Assembly (NCBI GenBank): GCA_903894155.1
Contig: CAITPF010000444.1
Location: 1 to 47,085 of the forward strand
Length of the DNA stretch: 47,085 nt
DNA from: an uncultured beta proteobacterium
GTDB lineage: Bacteria > Pseudomonadota > Gammaproteobacteria > Burkholderiales > Burkholderiaceae_B
Direction: 5' to 3'
Shown here piece by piece: positions 41,372-47,085 of this stretch; positions within the stretch are counted from its first letter, which is position 1, and every line of letters starts with the position of its first letter. A model generated the notes under the pieces. It searched no databases. It was not told the DNA's origin and saw only the letters and a program-made list of their open reading frames with translations. The position numbers and the translations under genes were made by a program.

Positions 41372-41584
41372 ATGCCTATCGTTCGTCTCAAAGAAAACGA
41401 GCCCTTCGAAGCTGCTCTGCGCCGCTTCAAACGCACCATTGAAAAGACCGGTCTGCTGACCGAGCTGCGCGCTCGCGAGTTTTACGAAAAGCCCACCGCC
41501 GAGCGCAAGCGCAAGCAAGCGGCTGCCGTGAAGCGTCATTACAAGCGCATCCGCAGCCAGCAACTGCCCCCGCGCATGTACTAA
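41372..41584 (+). CDS. rpsU: 30S ribosomal protein S21
   Basis: Small-subunit protein of 70 residues near the mRNA entry and anti-Shine-Dalgarno region. [21 protein letters not shown] is the conserved start, and the basic tail [17 protein letters not shown] is normal. It is the first gene of the macromolecular synthesis operon rpsU-dnaG-rpoD, which joins initiation of translation, DNA replication and transcription. dnaG starts 41 bp later. Confidence 0.98.
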   Translation: MPIVRLKENEPFEAALRRFKRTIEKTGLLTELRAREFYEKPTAERKRKQAAAVKRHYKRIRSQQLPPRMY

Positions 41585-41625
41585 TCGCCGGCGCCTCGCG
41601 GCGCCTGCCACGTACGGTCTGAGCG

Positions 41626-43680
41626 TTGATCCCTGATTCCTTTATCCAGGATCTCCTTGCCCGCGTTGATGTCGCGGATGTCGTCGGACGGTATGTGCAG
41701 TTGAAGAAAGGGGGCATCAACCTGCTCGGGTTGTGCCCCTTTCACAACGAAAAATCCCCGTCGTTTACTGTCAGTCCCACGAAGCAGTTCTATCACTGCT
41801 TTGGATGCGGGGCGCATGGCAGCGCACTCACTTTCCTTATAGAGCATACCGGGGCAAGCTTCCCGGAGGCAGTACGCACGCTGGCGAGTACTGTCGGCGT
41901 CGCCGTGCCCGAGGAAACCCGATCCCCGCGCCAGAAAGCTGAATCCGCCCGACGACGCGAGGAAGTATCGAGCCACACGCGCGTGTTGCAGGCGTCGCAA
42001 GCCCACTACGTGGCGCAGTTGCGTGAAAGCCCCGCTGCCATTCGCTACCTGAAGGAAAGAGGCCTCACGGGCGAAATCGCCCGGGATTTCGGGATTGGCT
42101 GGTCGGGTACCGATCGGCAAGGGCTTGGCAAAGTTTTTGGCCATTATGACGATCCGGTGCTTGTCGAGGCGGGGCTGGTGATCGAATCCGAGGACGGCAG
42201 GCGTTACGATCGCTTTCGAGAGCGGGTGATGTTTCCGATCCGAAACGTCAAGGGCGAGATTGTGGGCTTTGGCGGGCGCATCATCGGCAAGGGCGAGCCC
42301 AAGTACCTGAACTCCCCCGAAACACCCGTCTTCTCCAAGGGCAATGAGCTCTACGGTTTGTTCGAGGCGCGCAGCGCCATCCGCGCCGAGGGCTGTGTCA
42401 TCGTCGTCGAAGGCTATATGGACGTCGTGGGCCTGGCCCAGCTCGGTGTGCGCAATGCCGTGGCGACGCTTGGCACCGCCACCACACCGCAGCATGTTCA
42501 GAAGCTGCTGCGTTCGAGCGATCGCATCATCTTCAGCTTCGATGGCGACAAAGCGGGTCGCCGGGCAGCATGGAGAGCACTGACGGCCTGTTTGCCCCTG
42601 TTGCGCGATGATATTTCCATCCGGTTTTTGTTTTTGCCGGCCGAGCACGATCCCGACAGCTATATTCGACAGTTCGGCTCCGAGGCGTTTCGCGCTTGCA
42701 TGGCCGAATCCGATGCATTGTCGACATTTTTCCTCAATGAGCTGGCAGAGCGGCATCCTGTGCGCGAGGCAGAGGGGCGAGCCGCCCTTGTGCACGAAGC
42801 GCGCCCGTTGCTGGCGCTGATCCCCGATATTGCGCTGAAAGTCCAGTTGCAGAACGAGTTGGCACGCCTGGTTCAGTTCACCCCCGAGGAGCTGGCCCGC
42901 ATGCTTGCGCAGGATGTCGGCCCCGCCCTGGGGGGATTGCCGCCCGCGAGGACTGCGACGGCCAGCGGGCAGGGCGGCGGGCGCCCCGACCGGGGCAATG
43001 TGGGCGCCGGTGCAGGCACCGGTGGGGCGCTGCGGCGCGGGGTGAGCCCTCCTGCTGGAGCAAACCCCTTTGCGGCGGTGCCGCCTGACGGTTTTGCCGG
43101 CGATCCCACGGGCGATTTTCCCGGCGAACCGTATATGCCCTGGGCCGATGACGAGAATCCTGGCGGGGGTGGAACTGGCGCGCCTTCCGGGCAGGGCGGG
43201 CGCGGTCGCGCGAGACGCCCCATCGAACGCACTTCCCGGCGATCGGTGACGCCATTGGCCAGACGGCTGCTTCGGTTGCTATTGACCCATCCCGAACTGG
43301 TCGACGATATGGGAGATCAGCAGGTTGAACTTTTGGAGCGCAGCCCCCATCTGGAAATGGTCAGGGATCTTATCGTGCTGGCGCAGCATAGCGGCGCGCG
43401 GCATGTGGGCGCTCTCATCCAGGCCGCGGATCCGGGATCTGATCTTGGCGCGTTGCTGGCTTCCGTGGCAGCCGATCTGATGGCTCAGGAATCCTTGCCA
43501 GAACCCAGGGCCGAGTGGGAGGACGCGGTTCGACGCATCGAACTCGAGAGCCTGAGACATGAGCAGGAGCTGCTGATCCGGGGGGGGTTAAATAATTTCG
43601 AACTTCAGCAAAATTATCGGGAACTTTCTCAGCGCATTAGCCGTCTAATAAAGGCAATCGAGTCAGGCAACACGCGCTAA
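41626..43680 (+). CDS. dnaG: DNA primase
   Basis: Makes RNA primers for replication, 684 residues. The TTG at 41626 gives MIPDSFIQDLLARVDVADVV, the conserved start. The N-terminal zinc-binding domain has Cys37, His40, Cys58 and Cys61 (LCPFH, HCFGCG). The RNA polymerase core follows, with the Toprim segment VEGYMDVVGL and the acidic FSFDGDKAGRRAA. The C-terminal DnaB-interacting domain is reached through an unusually long Gly/Pro/Ala-rich linker near residues 435-535. This explains why the protein is about 100 residues longer than E. coli DnaG. rpoD follows after 79 bp. Confidence 0.96.
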   Translation: MIPDSFIQDLLARVDVADVVGRYVQLKKGGINLLGLCPFHNEKSPSFTVSPTKQFYHCFGCGAHGSALTFLIEHTGASFPEAVRTLASTVGVAVPEETRSPRQKAESARRREEVSSHTRVLQASQAHYVAQLRESPAAIRYLKERGLTGEIARDFGIGWSGTDRQGLGKVFGHYDDPVLVEAGLVIESEDGRRYDRFRERVMFPIRNVKGEIVGFGGRIIGKGEPKYLNSPETPVFSKGNELYGLFEARSAIRAEGCVIVVEGYMDVVGLAQLGVRNAVATLGTATTPQHVQKLLRSSDRIIFSFDGDKAGRRAAWRALTACLPLLRDDISIRFLFLPAEHDPDSYIRQFGSEAFRACMAESDALSTFFLNELAERHPVREAEGRAALVHEARPLLALIPDIALKVQLQNELARLVQFTPEELARMLAQDVGPALGGLPPARTATASGQGGGRPDRGNVGAGAGTGGALRRGVSPPAGANPFAAVPPDGFAGDPTGDFPGEPYMPWADDENPGGGGTGAPSGQGGRGRARRPIERTSRRSVTPLARRLLRLLLTHPELVDDMGDQQVELLERSPHLEMVRDLIVLAQHSGARHVGALIQAADPGSDLGALLASVAADLMAQESLPEPRAEWEDAVRRIELESLRHEQELLIRGGLNNFELQQNYRELSQRISRLIKAIESGNTR

Positions 43681-43759
43681 TTCGGTTAAAATCGAGGGTT
43701 GCGCTGCCATGGTTGTCGGTGGTCGGGGCGCACGTTTATTTCAATAATCACGAGCGATC

Positions 43760-46603
43760 ATGACCCAAACGACTGGCAAGCAAAACAAGGCAGGTCAAAC
43801 CATCTCCGGCAACAAGGCAACCGATGCCACCAAGCGCAAGCCATCCATGGCTGCCGCTAAACCCACCCCAAAAGCATCGGTCAAAGTGTCATCCCCTCGC
43901 GGGGCCACGCGCGCCTTACCTGTGTCGAAGCCACCTGCCAAGCCTGCTGCGAAACCCACGGCCAAGCCTGCGTCCAAGGCGCCGGCTAAAGCCGCGGCAA
44001 AGCCCGCCGCAAAAGTCGCGGTGAAGGCCAAGGCTGCCCCGGCCGTCGCCGCCAAGTCAGCGAAACCCTCTTCAATCCACCCACCCAAACCTTCCACCAA
44101 GGGAGCCAGTGTGTCAGGCGCAAAATCGAATGGCCGCAGCGCCTCGCCGGCAACCAAGCTCCCAGTTGGTGGCAAGGGTGTTACCCAATCTGCAGCGAAG
44201 CCAGCCCACAAGGTCAGCGCCAAGCCCGCCGTCAAGTCAGTCAAGGAAGCAATGAAGCCGGTATCACAGGCAAGTAAACCCGCCAAGCCCGCAGCCACAC
44301 CTGCGGTCAAGGTAGCAGTCAAATCCTCAGCCAAACCCGCAGCAGCCAAGCCGGTTGCCAAGCCCATCGCCGCGAAGGCCGCGCCTAAGCCTGCCGCCAA
44401 GCCCGCAGCCAAGCCTGCTGTCAAGCCGGCCGTGAAGCCGGCAGAACAACCTGTCGCCTCCAAGCCGGCTGTGAAGCCGGCCGCCAAGGCCGCACCCGCG
44501 AAAGAATCCAAGGATGCCGCAAAGGCGGTAAAAAAAGCGGTGGCTTCCCAGCCCGGCGAAGCTAAGCCGGCCAAGCCAGAGCCCAAGCCCCGTCCGTTGG
44601 TCGGCACAGGCCGTCGCCCCGGGCGTCCCTCGAAGAACCCCAATGGCAATGACTCCGATTTCGACGATGCCGCAGGCGTCGAGGGCGAAGGCGAAGTCTT
44701 GCCCGACCTCAAGCCGCCCAAGCGCGGCAAGCGTGGAAAAGGCGATGCCAAGGACCTGATCGCACGTGGCCCCGTCTCGCCCGAAGAATACGAAGCGCGC
44801 CGCAACCGCCTGAAGCTCCTGATCAAGCTGGGCAAGGATCGCGGTTATCTCACCTACGGCGAGATCAACGACCACCTGCCCGATGATCTCGTCGACGCAG
44901 AGGCGATTGACGGCATCATCAGCACCTTCGGCGATATGGGCATTGCGGTCTACGACCAGGCGCCCGACGCAGAAACCTTGCTTCTGGGCGAAAACGCGCC
45001 GGTTGCCGCAAGCGACGATGATGTCGAGGATGAAGCGGAAGCCGCGCTGACGACGGTGGATTCCGATTTCGGTCGCACGACCGATCCCGTGCGGATGTAC
45101 ATGCGGGAAATGGGCACGGTTGAACTCCTCACGCGCGAAGGCGAAATCGAGATCGCCAAGCGCATCGAGGATGGCCTGAAGCACATGGTGATGGCGATTT
45201 CGGCTTGCCCGACGACCATCAACGAAATTCTCAATCACGTGCAGCGTGTTCGCGATGCCCAGGCCCAGATCGACGAGGTTGTCGACGGGTTGGTCGATCC
45301 GGACGACGGCGCGGAATACGCCGGTGCGGGCGTTGCCGACGATACCGACGAAGATGGTCCGGCGGGCGGGATGAGCAGCAAGCAGCTCGAGGATCTGCGC
45401 GTCAAGGGCCTGGCCAAGTTTGACATCGTCGCTGCACACTTTGCGAAAATGCGTGCGGCCTACGAGAACGACGGTTATCGCTCCGGCCCCTATATGTCGG
45501 CTCAGGAGACGATTCAGAACGAACTCATGGGCATCCGCTTCACGGCCAAGATGGTCGAGCGGCTTGCCGATACACTGCGCCGTCAGGTCGAGGAAGTTCG
45601 CCAGCTCGAGCGCGCCGTGCTACACACGTGCGTCGATCGCGCCGGGATGGCGCGCAGCCACTTTATCAAGGTGTTCCCCGGCAACGAAACCAACCTCGAC
45701 TGGGTCATTGCGGAAGTCGAGGGTAATCACGCTTACTCGATCACGCTGCGCCGTCATATTCCGGCCGTGCAGGAGCTTCAGCAAAAGCTGATCGACCTGC
45801 AATCGCGCGTCGTGCTGCCGCTGAAGGATCTGAAGGAAGTCAACAAGCGCATGGCCACCGGCGAAGCGAAGGCCCGCAAAGCCAAGCGCGAGATGACCGA
45901 AGCCAACCTGCGCCTGGTGATCTCGATTGCGAAGAAGTACACCAACCGCGGCCTACAGTTCCTCGACCTCATCCAGGAAGGCAACATTGGCCTGATGAAG
46001 GCGGTGGACAAGTTCGAATACCGTCGCGGCTACAAGTTCTCGACCTATGCCACGTGGTGGATCCGCCAGGCGATCACCCGGTCCATCGCGGATCAGGCAC
46101 GCACGATCCGGATCCCGGTCCACATGATCGAAACCATCAACAAGATGAATCGCATCAGCCGTCAGATCCTGCAGGAAACCGGCGCCGAGCCGGATCCCGC
46201 GACGCTGGCGTCCAAGATGGACATGCCCGAGGACAAGATCCGCAAGATCCTGAAGATCGCGAAAGAGCCGATTTCGATGGAAACCCCCATCGGCGACGAC
46301 GACGATTCGCACCTTGGCGATTTCATCGAAGATACGCATACGCTGGCGCCCGCGGACGCTGCGCTGCACAGCTCCATGCACAACGTCGTCAAAGAGGTGC
46401 TCGATTCCCTGACCCCGCGCGAAGCCAAAGTGCTGCGCATGCGGTTCGGCATCGAAATGAGTACGGATCAGACGCTCGAGGAAGTCGGCAAACAGTTTGA
46501 CGTCACGCGTGAGCGCATTCGTCAGATCGAGGCGAAGGCATTGCGCAAACTGCGCCACCCGAGCCGTGCCGATAAGCTCAAGAGCTTCCTGGAAGGGCAG
46601 TAA
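43760..46603 (+). CDS. rpoD: Primary sigma factor RpoD with a long Lys/Ala/Pro-rich extension
   Basis: Housekeeping sigma factor, 947 residues against about 613 in E. coli. Residues 1-280 are almost wholly KPAA-type repeats. They end in GRRPGRPSK (residues 284-292), which resembles an AT-hook, and an acidic stretch ([15 protein letters not shown]). Region 1.1 begins near residue 345 ([17 protein letters not shown]). Region 1.2 has [11 protein letters not shown]; region 2.3-2.4 has [17 protein letters not shown]; region 3 precedes region 4.2 ([21 protein letters not shown]). The core is intact, so it should be functional; the extension is added ahead of it. Last gene of the rpsU operon. Confidence 0.96.
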   Translation: MTQTTGKQNKAGQTISGNKATDATKRKPSMAAAKPTPKASVKVSSPRGATRALPVSKPPAKPAAKPTAKPASKAPAKAAAKPAAKVAVKAKAAPAVAAKSAKPSSIHPPKPSTKGASVSGAKSNGRSASPATKLPVGGKGVTQSAAKPAHKVSAKPAVKSVKEAMKPVSQASKPAKPAATPAVKVAVKSSAKPAAAKPVAKPIAAKAAPKPAAKPAAKPAVKPAVKPAEQPVASKPAVKPAAKAAPAKESKDAAKAVKKAVASQPGEAKPAKPEPKPRPLVGTGRRPGRPSKNPNGNDSDFDDAAGVEGEGEVLPDLKPPKRGKRGKGDAKDLIARGPVSPEEYEARRNRLKLLIKLGKDRGYLTYGEINDHLPDDLVDAEAIDGIISTFGDMGIAVYDQAPDAETLLLGENAPVAASDDDVEDEAEAALTTVDSDFGRTTDPVRMYMREMGTVELLTREGEIEIAKRIEDGLKHMVMAISACPTTINEILNHVQRVRDAQAQIDEVVDGLVDPDDGAEYAGAGVADDTDEDGPAGGMSSKQLEDLRVKGLAKFDIVAAHFAKMRAAYENDGYRSGPYMSAQETIQNELMGIRFTAKMVERLADTLRRQVEEVRQLERAVLHTCVDRAGMARSHFIKVFPGNETNLDWVIAEVEGNHAYSITLRRHIPAVQELQQKLIDLQSRVVLPLKDLKEVNKRMATGEAKARKAKREMTEANLRLVISIAKKYTNRGLQFLDLIQEGNIGLMKAVDKFEYRRGYKFSTYATWWIRQAITRSIADQARTIRIPVHMIETINKMNRISRQILQETGAEPDPATLASKMDMPEDKIRKILKIAKEPISMETPIGDDDDSHLGDFIEDTHTLAPADAALHSSMHNVVKEVLDSLTPREAKVLRMRFGIEMSTDQTLEEVGKQFDVTRERIRQIEAKALRKLRHPSRADKLKSFLEGQ

Positions 46604-46614
46604 TCGCGGTCTTA

Positions 46615-46654
46615 TATAATCCGTGCGACCCGACGGGCCTCTGCGCCTGTCGGG
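46615..46654 (+). promoter_or_regulatory. TATAAT hexamer and strong hairpin downstream of rpoD
   Basis: A consensus -10 hexamer (46615-46620) lies 11 bp after rpoD, without a matching -35. A ten-base-pair stem with one G-T pair and a six-base loop (46629-46654) follows. With no T tract it may end rpoD mRNA by another route or fold in the leader of a transcript toward the tRNA region. The rest of the gap to 46693 includes a possible second -10 (TATAGT, 46675-46680) placed 14 bp before the first tRNA half. Confidence 0.45.
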
Positions 46655-46694
46655 CAAGCGTCCGCTCATTGCAATATAGTTTGCGAACGACTTT

Positions 46695-46739
46695 GCCCCT
46701 CTAGCTCATGCTTGGTTAGAGCAGCGGACTCATAATCCA
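46695..46739 (+). pseudogene. Truncated tRNA-Ile(CAU) 5' half (intron-less duplicate)
   Basis: This copy reads as tRNA from the acceptor 5' strand (46695-46701) through D arm (GCTC/GAGC stem) to the anticodon loop CTCATAA, then AATCC as in an uninterrupted tRNA. After 46739 the expected 27-43 and 28-42 base pairs fail, and no T arm or acceptor 3' strand follows. It belongs to a 43-bp exact direct repeat (46693-46735 and 46892-46934). It cannot form a mature tRNA, but might be transcribed. Confidence 0.75.
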
Positions 46740-46891
46740 GCAGCTCAAATCTTCAATGTGCTGCAGAGCAAGTAAATTAGCGGTTCTACGTGTTTTTTGA
46801 TGTGCAAAAAGTGCTTACACACCGCTTGCACACTTTGTTGAGATATTGTTTGGTTTTTGCAATTGCAGAAATTAAGTAATATTTAGTTTTA
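46736..46891. other. AT-rich spacer between the two tRNA halves
   Basis: A 156-bp stretch that is clearly richer in A and T than the rest of the window. It has a perfect seven-base inverted repeat (46801-46807 with 46826-46832, 18-base centre) and a short hairpin near its left edge (CAGCA with TGCTG). No gene, no insertion-sequence end and none of the conserved group I intron blocks were recognised in it. Confidence 0.6.
46857..46885 (+). promoter_or_regulatory. Possible promoter of the intron-containing tRNA-Ile
   Basis: TTGCAA (46857-46862) and TATTTA (46880-46885) are spaced by 17 bp, with transcription predicted within a few bases of the tRNA 5' end at 46894. Both hexamers are only moderate matches. 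Confidence 0.4.
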
Positions 46892-46893
46892 TT

Positions 46894-46932
46894 GCCCCTC
46901 TAGCTCATGCTTGGTTAGAGCAGCGGACTCAT
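46894..46932 (+). tRNA. tRNA-Ile(CAU) 5' exon, interrupted by a group I intron
   Basis: Thirty-nine bases that fit a tRNA 5' half exactly: acceptor strand 46894-46900, TA, four-base D stem with an eleven-base loop containing GG, base 26 A, anticodon stem GCGGA, then CT and anticodon CAT at 46930-46932. The CAU anticodon together with the GCCCC acceptor start and GGACTCAT loop fits tRNA-Ile2, whose C34 becomes lysidine, rather than elongator tRNA-Met. The 3' exon must lie beyond the window, after the intron. Position 36 is the last exon base, so the intron sits between positions 36 and 37. Confidence 0.85.
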
Positions 46933-47085
46933 AAATTTTTGTGCACCATGTTCGGAAACGGCGTGTGTGAATGGTGTCAAATTCGGTGAAACCTAAGTGC
47001 AGCAATGCATAGGGCAATGCCGAGCCAAGCCAAGGTGCGAAAGCATCTTGGAAGGTGTAGAGACTTGACGGCACCCACCTAAAGC
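46933..47085 (+). ncRNA. Group I self-splicing intron (Azoarcus tRNA-Ile type, probably IC3), cut by the window end
   Basis: The sequence closely resembles, from memory, the compact Azoarcus tRNA-Ile group I intron. The internal guide GTG (46941-46943) pairs with the exon end CAT, giving the U-G pair at the splice site (P1). A P2-like stem is capped by GAAA (46955-46958), TGCA-GCAA-TGCA forms a stem (46998-47009), and a nine-base-pair stem is capped by GAAA (47030-47051). Conserved core blocks include GTGTCAAATTCGG (46974-46986), GAAACCTAAG (46988-46997), GCCGAGCCAAG (47019-47029) and the GAC..GACGGCACCCACC run (47062-47079). About 50 further bases are expected beyond the window. Confidence 0.9.

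Noticed and set aside
46736-46891. Second degenerate group I intron after the first tRNA half
   Set aside because: A GTG that could pair with the exon CAT exists, but none of the conserved core blocks seen in the downstream intron occur here.
46693-46934. Prophage or genomic island attachment site at a tRNA gene (attL with direct repeats)
   Set aside because: The second repeat leads directly into sequence with group I intron guide, stems and core motifs, and no integrase or recombination gene is near. The intron explanation fits better; the first copy is still unexplained.
46889-47074. 61-codon open frame on the minus strand over the tRNA/intron
   Set aside because: It is antisense to structured RNA whose base-paired stems and conserved core explain the sequence; no protein features.

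Overview
The window looks like chromosomal DNA of a high-GC betaproteobacterium. The gene order (rho-trxA, parE-parC, alaS, rpsP-rimM-trmD, valS, ndk-rlmN-ispG-hisS-bamB-der-hisC, hfq-hflXKC-hisZ-purA, rpsU-dnaG-rpoD) and the protein sequences suggest Burkholderiales, probably an Alcaligenaceae/Bordetella-like genus. That placement is inference from remembered gene order and was not checked by a search.

Layout. 1-802 (minus strand): 5' part of rho, then trxA. 1053-6480 (plus): parE, parC and a 2Fe-2S/FAD reductase. 6586-7920: an orphan UgpB-like solute-binding protein closed by a clear terminator. 8123-16989: a compact type IVb (R64/thin-pilus type) pilus operon, pilL-N-O-P-Q-R-S-V, the only accessory-looking block among the protein genes. 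17092-21843: alaS, tusA-like, rpsP, rimM, trmD, followed by a 5 x 14-bp tandem repeat. 21974-24847 (minus): valS, divergent from ndk. 25016-34019: ndk, rlmN, a RodZ-like HTH membrane protein, ispG, hisS, a YfgM-like protein, bamB, der and hisC, tightly packed with several ATGA overlaps. 34270-41139: hfq, hflX, hflK, hflC, hisZ, purA and a phosphoribosyltransferase. 41163-46603: the macromolecular synthesis operon rpsU-dnaG-rpoD, with a 6 x 12-bp repeat in its leader and an RpoD carrying about 290 extra residues of Lys/Ala/Pro repeats.

The right end holds the most unusual RNA feature. A 43-bp sequence containing the 5' half of a tRNA-Ile(CAU) gene occurs twice, 199 bp apart. The second copy (46894-46932) runs straight into a group I self-splicing intron of the Azoarcus tRNA-Ile type, inserted immediately 3' of the CAU anticodon; the window ends inside this intron. 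The first copy (46695-46739) has no intron, continues for five bases as a spliced tRNA would, and then loses all tRNA similarity, so it is a truncated pseudogene.

How the genes work together: most of the window is translation and its support (AlaRS, ValRS, HisRS, S16, S21, RimM, TrmD, RlmN, TusA-like, Der, HflX), topoisomerase IV, envelope quality control (BamB, YfgM-like, HflKC) and central biosynthesis (IspG, HisC, HisZ, PurA, Ndk). The pilus operon encodes lipoprotein, secretin, assembly ATPase, platform protein, major prepilin and tip adhesin, but no prepilin peptidase, so pilin maturation must come from elsewhere in the genome.
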